Shown: positions 50,576 to 59,121 of the stretch, piece after piece
Position numbering within the stretch: the first letter of the stretch is position 1
How the letters are laid out: each line of letters starts with the position of its first letter
From: [Eubacterium] cellulosolvens LD2006
GTDB taxonomy: Bacteria > Bacillota > Clostridia > Lachnospirales > Lachnospiraceae
Length of the DNA: 64,000 nucleotides
Assembly: GCF_000621585.1 (NCBI RefSeq)
Contig: NZ_JHXY01000016.1
Coordinates: 29,497 to 93,496, forward strand
Direction: 5' to 3'
Translations under genes and position numbers: made by a program
The notes under the pieces: model-generated
Databases searched by the model: none
What the model was told of the DNA's origin: nothing
The model's input: only the letters and a program-made list of their open reading frames with translations

Positions 50576-51484
50576 ATGGAGATCAGAAGATTGTCGGATG
50601 CATTAAAAGAACAGTTCGGGCAGAAAGTATATAAGCTTTCTCTGTCCGCGGGATGCACCTGTCCAAACAGGGACGGGCGCATCGGAACAGGTGGCTGTAC
50701 CTTCTGTTCGGAGGGAGGCTCCGGAGATTTCGCAGCTGCCTTCCGTCCCATCGAAGAGCAGATCGAAGAGGCCAGAAAACGGGTGGATGCGAAAATTCCG
50801 GCTTCAATTCCGATGGATCAGCGAAAATACATCGCCTACTTTCAGTCCTTTACGAGTACCTACGGGGATACCGAACGGCTGAGGGGGATCTTCTCCGGGG
50901 CCGTCGACCGGGAGGAAATCGCAGGTCTCTCGATCGGAACCAGACCGGACTGCCTCGAGGATGACAAGGTAGAGATGCTTCGGGAGTTGAACGCGCGAAA
51001 ACCGGTCTGGGTGGAACTTGGACTGCAGACGATTCATCAGGAGACCGCGGAGCGCATCCACAGAGGATATCGGCTGGAAGTGTTCGAGGATACCTATCAA
51101 AGATTAAAAGAAGCCGGACTGACCGTGATCGTCCATGTGATTCTGGGGCTTCCCGGGGAGAGCCGGGAGATGATGCTGGAGACGGTTCGGTATCTCGCCT
51201 CCCTTACACCGGAGCTGGACGGTATCAAGCTGCAGCTTCTCCATGTTCTGAGAGGGACGGCACTGGCGGAAGAATATGAGAAGGAACCCTTTGAACTATT
51301 TACACCCGAGTCTTACTGCGCGACAGTCGTTGACTGTCTGAAACTACTCCCGGAACACACGGTTATTCACCGGATGACAGGGGACGGTCCCAGGAAACTG
51401 CTGATTGCTCCTCTCTGGAGCACGGACAAGAAGCGTGTGTTGAATATGCTGAACGCGGCTATTCGTGACGCCGAAAGAACCTGA
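50576..51484 (+). CDS. TIGR01212-type radical SAM protein (YtqA/YhcC)
   Basis: The 302-residue radical SAM protein has the cluster motif CTCPNRDGRIGTGGCTFC, i.e. three Cys in the CxxxxxxxCxxC-type arrangement of this family, followed by YFQSFTSTYGD and IGTRPDCL. LGLQTIHQETAERIHRGY and VHVILGLPGE are typical. Family members include YtqA; an rRNA- or tRNA-modification role has been suspected, but the reaction is not established to my knowledge. AGGGGAAATT precedes the ATG. Confidence 0.9.
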   Translation: MEIRRLSDALKEQFGQKVYKLSLSAGCTCPNRDGRIGTGGCTFCSEGGSGDFAAAFRPIEEQIEEARKRVDAKIPASIPMDQRKYIAYFQSFTSTYGDTERLRGIFSGAVDREEIAGLSIGTRPDCLEDDKVEMLRELNARKPVWVELGLQTIHQETAERIHRGYRLEVFEDTYQRLKEAGLTVIVHVILGLPGESREMMLETVRYLASLTPELDGIKLQLLHVLRGTALAEEYEKEPFELFTPESYCATVVDCLKLLPEHTVIHRMTGDGPRKLLIAPLWSTDKKRVLNMLNAAIRDAERT

Positions 51485-51666
51485 CGATTCGAAGTAGCGG
51501 AAAGCTTCGAAAAACGTCCAAAATGAAAAGGAGGAGCCGGTTCGGACAGGATTTCCGAGACGGGAATGCGGGATTGAACGCCCCCTCTTATGAACCCTTT
51601 GGAAAAGCCGATGAAATCTATAGGAACGAAGTACCGGAGACTGTTTTTATAGATGGAGGTATCGGA

Positions 51667-54405
51667 ATGAAGGATGCGATGAAGGGCAAAATCGGTGGAT
51701 TCCTTCTATCATTAACAATGGTGGCGGTCGTGCTTGGCACGCTTCTCCGTCCGGCCGCATCGACGGCAGAGGCAGATACAACAACGAACACGGCGGTTAT
51801 CATTCATACAAATGATATGCACTGTTCGTTTAAGGATTTTGCAAGTATCGCGGGACTGAGAGCGGCTTTGCTTCATCAGTATGGGGACGGTAATGTACTG
51901 ACGGTGGATGCCGGCGGCACACTGGAAGGCGGAACCATCGGATGGTCGACAGAGGGAATGGCTATGATCAACCTCATGAACACGATTCCCTACGACCTTG
52001 CGGTGCCCGGTGATCACGATTTTGATTACGGCGTCAGTCAGTTTATCAATACACTGGCGACGAAATTCAGTGGAACATATATTTGTGCAAATTTTGTAAA
52101 ACATGCAACGTCTTCGTCGTCGACGGAGACAACTGTTTTTTTACCGTACGTGGAAAAAACTCTCGCAGGTCACAAGGTTGCATTCGTCGGAATTGTCACG
52201 CCGGAAACTGTCGGAAATTCCTCTGCGACGGATTTTTACGATAATGACGGAAAATACATCTACGGTTTCAAAGAGGGTGACGGCGAACTGATCAAGTGTT
52301 TACAGGAATCGGTCAATCAGGCGAAAACAGGCGGTGCGGAATATGTGATCGTTGTCGGGCACATCGGAACGGACGCCGTGGCTGACAAATGGAAGGCTTC
52401 GAAGATTATTGCGGGCACAACGGGGATTTCCGCTCTGATTGACGGACATGACCATACGGCACAAAATGGGACGCTTACCGACAAGGACGGAAAAGAAGTT
52501 GTTCATGTGTCCGCCGCAAGTGATCTGCAGACAATCGGCAAGATGACTCTGAAATTTGAGAACAATACCCTGAAGATTACCGATGAGCAGATTGATCCTT
52601 CGAGTGTAGAGGATGAGAATGAGTCGATCCCTGCAGTGGCTGATGCATGGGATACCACACAGAAACTCGTGGATCAGTATACGAAGGAGATGGCTGAACT
52701 CGTGGAAGTGATCGGCGAGTCAGCCGTGTATCTCTCGGTGATCAATGACAAGGGCGAGAGAACTGTCGGATTTCAGGAGAGTACACTCGGAAATTTCTGT
52801 GCGGATGCATACCGCATGGTGACCGGTGCGGACATTGCGTTTGTCAATGCAAACAGTGTGAAGGGAGCCGGCATACCGGCTGGATCGCTGACGAAAGTTA
52901 ATCTGCTGGATGTAAATCCGGAGGACAATCAGATGGTCATAGTAGAGGTGACCGGTCAGAAGATTCTTGATTTTCTCGAGTACTGTTCGAATGCAAACTG
53001 GAGTAATACGCTCGGACATTTGAACTGGAATGAGTCCTTTGTGCAGACCTCCGGATTGACTTATGAAATCAATCTGCACGCCGGAGATGGTGCGGTTGTG
53101 ACGAAGAACGGCGGGAGGTTTGATAAAATTGATGATGAGAAACCCAGACGGATTCAGAATGTCAAGGTAAACGGCGAGGAAATAAATCCGAAACAGAAGT
53201 ATAAAGTGGCAGGTACGGTCGCATTTCTGAAAAACAGTAAAGAAGGAAGAGCAATTTTTGGAAATCCGACGCAGGTTGATTCGTCGGTTACGAAAAAACT
53301 CACAGACAGTAAAGCACTTGTCACTTATCTGACGGACGCCGATTTTCTGAACGGAAAGATTACATCTTCCATGTACGGTTCCACGCAGGGGCGCATCACC
53401 GTCTATGAAGCGAGTGACAAAAACGCGCATCGATGGGAGAATCCGACGAAGGAAGAAGAGGGAGAGGCGAAGGTAGACGGACATCACATTTATACATGCC
53501 CGCTCTGCGGTGAGACAAAAAAAGAAAAGCATGATTTTGTTGTCACCAAACGAACGCCTGCAACGCTCACGGAACATGGTTCGATGACGGAGACGTGCAG
53601 GATCTGCTCTGCGACACATACCGTTGAGCTTGAGGGAAAAGTTGAGAATTCGACGGACGGACAGCTGAGTGAAGATGAGATCAAGAAGAATATACTCAGC
53701 ACCAACGATGAGAAACTCATTGAGAACGGGGCAACAGTGAAAATCAGCCTCACTGTGAAAGCGGCATCTGAGACGGATGAGGCTATTCTGAAAGAAATGT
53801 CCGATGAAGAGAAGAAGAACAGTAAACCTTTGAACATAACACTGAAGAAGACAATCAACGACGGAAAGGAGAGCAAAGAGACGGAGATCACAGAGCTTTC
53901 GGAAGGGAAGAGCATCGACGTTGATGTGGATCTCTCGAGTCTGAAGATTACGTCACCTGCCAGTGGGACCGAGCGAACCTACACTGTTTATAACAATCAT
54001 GATGGCAAGGTTATCAAGCCGGAGTTTACGGTCAGTGGTACAAAGATGACACTGAGTCTGAATAAACTGTCACCGTTTGCTGTGACATATAAGGATGTGA
54101 CGAACACAACGCCGACGCCGACACCGGGGGCTACGTCTACCCCTGGGGCGACATCAACTCCGGGAGCTGCAACGACGCCAACCACAACGCCCACAGCGAC
54201 AACCACGTCGACAGCCACAGCGACACCGACAGGCACTACGTCGCCGACCGGATCAACGACACCGACTCCTACAGGGACGACAAAGGCCGCGTCCGTGACA
54301 ACAGGAGATACGCCGGTGGTGCGTTTCTGGGGCTGGGTCTTCATATATGCCGGACTTGCGGTACTGGTACTCGGAAAGTTACGGAGAAGCTGGAAAGAGC
54401 TGTAG
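51667..54405 (+). CDS. Surface 5'-nucleotidase/metallophosphatase with altered metal ligands
   Basis: The 912-residue exported protein has a signal peptide (~1-37), a calcineurin-like domain (~42-290), a 5'-nucleotidase C-terminal domain (~335-530), and a Cys/His-rich segment (CPLCGETKKEKHDF, CRICSATH; ~610-665). It then has a beta domain, a ~65-residue Thr/Pro/Ala/Ser stalk, and a C-terminal membrane segment with basic tail RRSWKEL. Asp50 and His52 (NDMH) are kept. However, DAGG has Gly84 where the family has DAGD, and GDHDFDYG has Asp116 where the family has Asn (GNHDFDYG). VVGHIGTD and GHDHT remain. The bridging metal ligand is therefore lost, so activity may be changed. ATG 51667 follows GGAGGT by 6 nt; the frame is open to 51523. 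Confidence 0.85.
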   Translation: MKDAMKGKIGGFLLSLTMVAVVLGTLLRPAASTAEADTTTNTAVIIHTNDMHCSFKDFASIAGLRAALLHQYGDGNVLTVDAGGTLEGGTIGWSTEGMAMINLMNTIPYDLAVPGDHDFDYGVSQFINTLATKFSGTYICANFVKHATSSSSTETTVFLPYVEKTLAGHKVAFVGIVTPETVGNSSATDFYDNDGKYIYGFKEGDGELIKCLQESVNQAKTGGAEYVIVVGHIGTDAVADKWKASKIIAGTTGISALIDGHDHTAQNGTLTDKDGKEVVHVSAASDLQTIGKMTLKFENNTLKITDEQIDPSSVEDENESIPAVADAWDTTQKLVDQYTKEMAELVEVIGESAVYLSVINDKGERTVGFQESTLGNFCADAYRMVTGADIAFVNANSVKGAGIPAGSLTKVNLLDVNPEDNQMVIVEVTGQKILDFLEYCSNANWSNTLGHLNWNESFVQTSGLTYEINLHAGDGAVVTKNGGRFDKIDDEKPRRIQNVKVNGEEINPKQKYKVAGTVAFLKNSKEGRAIFGNPTQVDSSVTKKLTDSKALVTYLTDADFLNGKITSSMYGSTQGRITVYEASDKNAHRWENPTKEEEGEAKVDGHHIYTCPLCGETKKEKHDFVVTKRTPATLTEHGSMTETCRICSATHTVELEGKVENSTDGQLSEDEIKKNILSTNDEKLIENGATVKISLTVKAASETDEAILKEMSDEEKKNSKPLNITLKKTINDGKESKETEITELSEGKSIDVDVDLSSLKITSPASGTERTYTVYNNHDGKVIKPEFTVSGTKMTLSLNKLSPFAVTYKDVTNTTPTPTPGATSTPGATSTPGAATTPTTTPTATTTSTATATPTGTTSPTGSTTPTPTGTTKAASVTTGDTPVVRFWGWVFIYAGLAVLVLGKLRRSWKEL

Positions 54406-54491
54406 TCCCTGAGAAAGCCGGTTCCTTTGGTTATAGAGGTTGGGAAGCTTAAGTAATAGAAAAAAAGAGGTTGTAAGAGTCGATAAATTCT

Positions 54492-54515
54492 GAGGCTGGC
54501 CGCAAGGTCAGCCTC
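54492..54515 (+). terminator. Hairpin after the nucleotidase gene
   Basis: The stem GAGGCTGGCC-GCAA-GGTCAGCCTC (one G-U pair) is followed by the short TTGGCTTG. It is a weak terminator by T content. Confidence 0.55.
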
Positions 54516-54552
54516 TTGGCTTGTGTATTATAAATTCTGAATAACAAAAGAT

Positions 54553-54581
54553 TTGACTGTTTCCATCCCTTGCACTATAAT
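54553..54581 (+). promoter_or_regulatory. Promoter of the yicC-remA-gmk-rpoZ-rimO-pgsA unit
   Basis: TTGACT (54553-54558), 17-bp spacer, perfect TATAAT (54576-54581), ~75 bp before yicC. Confidence 0.8.
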
Positions 54582-54656
54582 TACCCTGTATTTGTATGAC
54601 CAAAGGCCATATGGATGTCAGACACAGTTGAACAAATCACGAAGAGGATACTTTAC

Positions 54657-55544
54657 ATGTCCAATAAGATCTACAGCATGACCGGTTTCGGAAGGGCAGA
54701 GGTTCAGGATGAGAGACAGAAGATCGTTGTCGAGATCAAATCTGTGAATCATCGTTATCTTGAACCGAGTATCAAAGCTCCGAAGAAATTCAGTCTGTTC
54801 GAGTCGAAAATCCGCAGCCTGCTCAAGGACTACGCGCAGCGCGGAAAGATCGACGTCTATATCACTTATGAAGACTATTCTCAGACCGATGTAACCCTGA
54901 AGTACAATGAAGCGCTTGCCGGCCAGTATCTGGAATACGCCCAAAAAGCGGCGGAAGCCTTTGGCATTAACAACGATATGACTGTCAGCAGGCTTTTCCA
55001 CTGTCCGGATGTCCTGACGCAGGAAGAAACGAAGATCGATGAGGACGCCCTGTGGGCGGAACTTGAGGCTGTTCTCCGTCAGGCCGGAGAGGCTTTCCGT
55101 ACATCGAGGAACAAGGAGGGCGAGAATCTCAGGGATGATCTGTACGGAAAACTTGATAATCTCGAGCAGAATGTTGCGAAGGTAATTGAGAGAGAGCCGC
55201 AGATTATGGAAGAATACCGCAAGCGTCTCGAAGATAAAACGAAAGAACTGCTTGAAGCTGCCGATATTGATGACAGCCGGATCGCGGCGGAGGTCGTACT
55301 TTTTTCCGACAAGATCTGCAAAGATGAGGAGACAGTCCGGCTTAAGAGCCACATTCAGAATATGAGGGATACCCTCGCGATCGGCGATAATATCGGACGG
55401 AAACTCGATTTCCTTGCGCAGGAGATGAACCGCGAGGCGAATACAATTCTGTCAAAGGCGAACGATCTTGAGACGTCTAATATCGGCGTGGAACTTAAGA
55501 CCGAAATCGAGAAGATCCGCGAGCAGGTACAGAACGTAGAGTAA
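54657..55544 (+). CDS. yicC: YicC-family endoribonuclease
   Basis: The 295-residue protein starts MSNKIYSMTGFGRAEVQDE, the family signature, and has EIKSVNHRYLEPSIKAP, a helical middle and the C-terminal RKLDFLAQEMNREANTILSKAND box. YicC proteins are RNases implicated in small-RNA and mRNA decay. The start at 54657 is chosen by homology; an in-frame ATG at 54615 would add 14 residues. It leads a conserved Clostridia gene order: yicC, remA, gmk, rpoZ. Confidence 0.95.
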   Translation: MSNKIYSMTGFGRAEVQDERQKIVVEIKSVNHRYLEPSIKAPKKFSLFESKIRSLLKDYAQRGKIDVYITYEDYSQTDVTLKYNEALAGQYLEYAQKAAEAFGINNDMTVSRLFHCPDVLTQEETKIDEDALWAELEAVLRQAGEAFRTSRNKEGENLRDDLYGKLDNLEQNVAKVIEREPQIMEEYRKRLEDKTKELLEAADIDDSRIAAEVVLFSDKICKDEETVRLKSHIQNMRDTLAIGDNIGRKLDFLAQEMNREANTILSKANDLETSNIGVELKTEIEKIREQVQNVE

Positions 55545-55558
55545 GCGAGGAGACACAG

Positions 55559-55852
55559 ATGGCCAGGATGATCAATATCGGGTTCGGCAATGCGGTCAAC
55601 TCGGATAAACTGGTGGCAGCGGTCAGCCCGGAGGCGGCTCCGGTGAAGCGGCTGGTCACGCACGCCAAGCAGGCCGGAAGAATTATCGACGCGACACAGG
55701 GACGCAAGACGAAAGCGGTTCTTGTGCTGGACGATGATTCCATAATGCTCTCGGCGCTTCAGCCGGACACGGTTATGCGACGCTTCAATCAGGCATTCGA
55801 CCGGCAGACGGTTTCTTCCTGGGAAGATGAGGAGATTCATGAAGATGAATGA
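55559..55852 (+). CDS. remA: RemA-like regulatory protein (DUF370)
   Basis: RemA is a DNA-binding regulator of biofilm matrix genes in Bacillus. The 97-residue protein has INIGFGNAVNSDKLVAAVSP, IIDATQGRKTKAVLVLDDD and SALQPDTVMRRF, the whole DUF370 fold. GAGGAGACACAG precedes the ATG. Its end overlaps the start of gmk. In Clostridia the regulated genes are unknown. Confidence 0.93.
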   Translation: MARMINIGFGNAVNSDKLVAAVSPEAAPVKRLVTHAKQAGRIIDATQGRKTKAVLVLDDDSIMLSALQPDTVMRRFNQAFDRQTVSSWEDEEIHEDE

Positions 55853-56477
55853 AGGATTACTTGTAATTCTTTCCGGATTTTCCGGATCGGGCAAGGGGAC
55901 TCTGATGAAGAGGCTTCTTGAGAAATACGACAACTACGCGCTTTCTGTTTCGGCGACGACAAGAAGTCCGAGACCGGGAGAGAAGGACGGCGTTGATTAT
56001 TTTTATAAAACTGATGAGGAATTTCTGGAAATGATAAAAAACGATGAATTCCTCGAATATGCATGCTATGTGAACCACTCTTACGGAACGCCTTCGGCGT
56101 ACGTCGACGAACAGCTTGCCGGCGGCAAAGATGTGATCCTTGAGATCGAGATCCAGGGCGCGCTGAAGGTGAAGGCAAAGAGACCGGATACGGTGCTTAT
56201 TTTTGTCACGCCGCCGAACGCGGAGGAGCTTGAGCGAAGACTCACCGGAAGAGGTACAGAGACAGCGGAGGTTATTTCCCAGAGAATGGCAAGAGCTGTT
56301 GAAGAATCGGGAAGCATGGCGCTGTATGACTACATTCTGGTCAATGATGATCTGGAGACCTGCACGGATGAACTTCACGCGCTGATCCAGTCACAGCACA
56401 GCCAGTCGAGTCATCAGAAAGAATTTATCACAAACATCTGCAGACAGTTAAAAGAACGAGAGGAGAACAAGAAATGA
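55839..56477 (+). CDS. gmk: Guanylate kinase
   Basis: Phosphorylates GMP to GDP with ATP. The 212-residue protein has the P-loop LSGFSGSGKGT, the GMP-binding segment SVSATTRSPRPGEKDGVDYFY and EIEIQGALKVK. Start options are ATG 55839, 55845 and 55827; AGGAG at 55830-55834 supports the first two. It overlaps remA by 14 nt and rpoZ by 4 nt (ATGA), so translation is coupled. Confidence 0.95.
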   Translation: MKMNEGLLVILSGFSGSGKGTLMKRLLEKYDNYALSVSATTRSPRPGEKDGVDYFYKTDEEFLEMIKNDEFLEYACYVNHSYGTPSAYVDEQLAGGKDVILEIEIQGALKVKAKRPDTVLIFVTPPNAEELERRLTGRGTETAEVISQRMARAVEESGSMALYDYILVNDDLETCTDELHALIQSQHSQSSHQKEFITNICRQLKEREENKK

Positions 56478-56734
56478 TTCATCCGTCATACGTAGAAATG
56501 ATCGAGAAAATTAACAAGGACCAGGACAGAGAAGAGGCACCGCTTGTAACAAGCCGTTACTCCATCGTACTTGCTTCTGCGAAGAGAGCACGTCAGATTA
56601 TCGACGGTGACAAGCCGAGAGTAAACAGCAAAGACAAGAACGGAACAGAGAGAAAGCCGCTGAGCATCGCTGTTGACGAGCTTTACGACGGCGAGGTAAA
56701 TATTCTTCCGAGAGAAGACGATGGTGAAGAATAA
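56474..56734 (+). CDS. rpoZ: RNA polymerase omega subunit
   Basis: This small subunit helps assemble RNA polymerase by binding beta prime. The 86-residue protein has VTSRYSIVLASAKRARQI, the omega signature, and KPLSIAVDELYDGEV. It overlaps gmk by 4 nt, the usual gmk-rpoZ pairing, and rimO starts 3 nt later. Confidence 0.94.
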   Translation: MIHPSYVEMIEKINKDQDREEAPLVTSRYSIVLASAKRARQIIDGDKPRVNSKDKNGTERKPLSIAVDELYDGEVNILPREDDGEE

Positions 56735-56737
56735 TAT

Positions 56738-58099
56738 ATGAAAGTATTATTTATATCGCTGGGCTGCGACAAGAATCTCGTGGATGCGGAGCATATGCTC
56801 GGCAGCCTCGCGGGTCGCGGCTATGAGATGACGGACGATGAGACAGAGGCGGAGATCATCATTGTAAACACCTGCTGTTTCATTGATTCCGCGAAGGAGG
56901 AGAGTGTCAACACGATCCTCGACATGGCCAGATACAAAACAGAGGGCAAATGTCATACGCTCATTGTAACCGGCTGTGTGGCAGAGCGTTACAAAGAAGA
57001 GGTTCTGGAAGAGATTCCGGAAGTCGACGCGATTGTCGGAACAAACAGCTATAATAAGATCGAAGAGGCAATCCTCAAGGTCGGCGAGGGAGCGCGGCCG
57101 GCGATTCTGGAACCGCTCAATTACATCCCGAAGGGTGAAAAGAGACGTGTCATGGCGACCGGTGGTTTCTTTGAGTACCTGAAGATCGCGGAGGGCTGCG
57201 ACCGGCATTGTACGTACTGTGCGATCCCTGATATGCGCGGACCGTACCGCAGCGTACCGATGGAAGACCTGATCGAAGAGGCGAAAGGTCTTGCCGCCGA
57301 CGGCGTAAAGGAACTGATCCTCGTCGCTCAGGAGACGACGCTTTACGGCACCGATCTCTACGGCGAGAAGAGACTTCATATTCTTCTGAAGGAACTCTGC
57401 AAGATCGAAGACCTTCACTGGATTCGCGTGCTCTACTGCTATCCGGAGGAGATCTATCCGGAGCTCATTCAGACGATGAAGGAAGAGCCGAAGATCTGTC
57501 ACTACATGGATATTCCGATCCAGCATGCCAACGACGAAATCCTTAAGAAGATGGGAAGAAAAACGTCCCGGGCTGATCTGGTGAGAGTGGTAAATACCCT
57601 GCGTCAGGAGATTCCGGATATAGCCATCCGAACGACACTGATCACCGGTTTCCCGTCAGAGACAGAGGAGCAGTTCGAGGATGTCTGCGACTTCATCCGT
57701 GAGATGAGATTCGACAGACTCGGGGTCTTCACCTATTCCTGTGAAGAGGGAACGGCGGCTGCGCGGATGGACGGGCAGATCGACGAAGAAGTCATGAAGG
57801 ATCGTCAGGATGCACTTATGACGATTCAGCAGGAGATTTCTTCGGAGCGTGGACAGAATCTGATCGGCTCTACGCTGGAAGTTTTTGTTGAAGGATATAT
57901 GAGTCAGGAAAATGCTTATGTCGGCAGAACCTACGCAGATATTCCGAATGTCGACGGAATGATTTTTATCCAGACAAGCGAGACATTGAATTCCGGAGAT
58001 TTCGTGAAAGTGATCGTCACTGCGGCGATGGAGTATGATCTGATCGGTCAGCTTGTCGACGACGAGACCGACGAACTGCTCGGCAAATCCGCCGAGTGA
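56738..58099 (+). CDS. rimO: Ribosomal protein S12 methylthiotransferase RimO
   Basis: A radical SAM enzyme that adds a methylthio group to Asp of ribosomal protein S12. The 453-residue protein has the UPF0004 domain (FISLGCDKNLVDAEHMLG, NTCCFIDSAKEES, VTGCVAERY) holding the second iron-sulphur cluster, the radical SAM motif CDRHCTYC and a C-terminal TRAM domain (~380-440). The SLGCxKN and lack of the MiaB HVTxR pattern point to RimO and not MiaB. Confidence 0.95.
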   Translation: MKVLFISLGCDKNLVDAEHMLGSLAGRGYEMTDDETEAEIIIVNTCCFIDSAKEESVNTILDMARYKTEGKCHTLIVTGCVAERYKEEVLEEIPEVDAIVGTNSYNKIEEAILKVGEGARPAILEPLNYIPKGEKRRVMATGGFFEYLKIAEGCDRHCTYCAIPDMRGPYRSVPMEDLIEEAKGLAADGVKELILVAQETTLYGTDLYGEKRLHILLKELCKIEDLHWIRVLYCYPEEIYPELIQTMKEEPKICHYMDIPIQHANDEILKKMGRKTSRADLVRVVNTLRQEIPDIAIRTTLITGFPSETEEQFEDVCDFIREMRFDRLGVFTYSCEEGTAAARMDGQIDEEVMKDRQDALMTIQQEISSERGQNLIGSTLEVFVEGYMSQENAYVGRTYADIPNVDGMIFIQTSETLNSGDFVKVIVTAAMEYDLIGQLVDDETDELLGKSAE

Positions 58100-58218
58100 T
58101 TATTGTCGTCTGCGAAGAAATGCGGAATGCGGACTCGCGCGCTGGAGATGCTTTGTGCGGGGATGCTTCAAGTGACATTTCATTATATGAGGGAAAATTA
58201 AGGACAGGAGATAGTGAT

Positions 58219-58749
58219 ATGAATTTACCTAACAAACTGACTTGTCTGCGAATGGCAATGATTCCTTTTTTTGTTGTTTTCATGTATCTTCCACAGGGTT
58301 GGGCCAGATACGTGGCGCTTGCGATTTTTGTAGTTGCCAGTCTCACGGATACTGCCGATGGATACATCGCGCGGAAGTATCATCTGGTGACGGATTTCGG
58401 TAAGTTCATGGATCCTCTCGCCGATAAGCTTCTTGTTTGCTCCGCGCTGATCTGCCTTGTTGATACGCGGGAGATTCCGGCTTATGTGGTTCTCATCATC
58501 ATCGCCAGAGAATTCATCATCAGCGGCTTCCGTCTGGTGGCTGCGGATAACGGAATTGTCATCGCTGCCAGCTGGTGGGGCAAGACAAAGACGGTGTCAC
58601 AGATGATTATGATTGTGGTCATCCTTCTCAATATCAGCGGATGGCGTGTCTTTGAGCTGGTGCTGATCGCTGTGGCTACAGCACTCACCGTTATTTCACT
58701 CTGTGATTACATCATCAAAAACATAGAGGTTCTCGGAAAACAGAAGTGA
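58219..58749 (+). CDS. pgsA: CDP-diacylglycerol-glycerol-3-phosphate 3-phosphatidyltransferase
   Basis: This membrane enzyme makes phosphatidylglycerol phosphate. The 176-residue protein has four to five membrane segments and the complete CDP-alcohol motif, DTADGYIARKYHLVTDFGKF then MDPLADK, with the four Asp in place. It begins MNLPNKLTCLRMAMIP. The start at 58219 is chosen with GACAGGAG upstream; the frame is open to 58096, overlapping the end of rimO. Confidence 0.95.
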   Translation: MNLPNKLTCLRMAMIPFFVVFMYLPQGWARYVALAIFVVASLTDTADGYIARKYHLVTDFGKFMDPLADKLLVCSALICLVDTREIPAYVVLIIIAREFIISGFRLVAADNGIVIAASWWGKTKTVSQMIMIVVILLNISGWRVFELVLIAVATALTVISLCDYIIKNIEVLGKQK

Positions 58750-58836
58750 TCCGGGGCTTTATCAAAAGTTTTCTGATTCTTTCTATTAAGAAGAGATTCC
58801 CGGGACAGCTGCAAAGGAAACCGGGAGCGACAAACC

Positions 58837-58872
58837 AGGGGATGCCGCAGTCGGGCGTCCCCTTCGTTTTTT
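58837..58872 (+). terminator. Terminator of the yicC-pgsA unit
   Basis: The stem AGGGGATGCC / GGCGTCCCCT (58837-58846, 58854-58863) is followed by TCGTTTTTTG. Confidence 0.8.
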
Positions 58873-59000
58873 GTTACATAGGAAATTGTTCCGCGTTCCC
58901 AATGTAACAAAACGCTCCGCGGGATGCGCACTCGCGCGAGGAGTAGATGCTTCGCATCCGCGCTCGGCGCGAGAATGTCGCGAGCGACATCCTTTTTATA
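58871..59000 (+). repeat. Structured intergenic repeat, family 1, copy 10, long tail A
   Basis: The outer stem is TTGTTACATAGG / CCAATGTAACAA with inner AATTG-TTCCG-CG, then AAAACGCTCCGC. Tail A contains GATGC-TTC-GCATC, CTCG-GCG-CGAG and ATGTCGC-GA-GCGACAT before CCTTTTT. It overlaps the preceding terminator's T tract. Confidence 0.85.
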
Positions 59001-59020
59001 ATCAAAATTGAGTATTTCAT

Positions 59021-59069
59021 GCGGGACATGAAGTATGTAAGATTACAATGGATTCAATTTTGTTGAATC
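59021..59069 (+). promoter_or_regulatory. Two inverted repeats before purF
   Basis: TTCATG-CGGGA-CATGAA lies at about 59017-59033, and GATTCAA-TTTTG-TTGAATC at 59051-59069, both perfect. They may be regulator-binding sites or leader hairpins. They do not match the PurR box as I know it, and no purine riboswitch motif is visible. Confidence 0.35.
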
Positions 59070-59121
59070 GGAAATGGTTATATGCATGCGTTGCTGTATT
59101 TCAGCGGAGCGGAGGAAACAA

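Noticed and set aside
59001..59121. Purine riboswitch or PurR box before purF
   Set aside because: Only two perfect inverted repeats are seen. The conserved purine aptamer loops and the PurR box pattern are not found.
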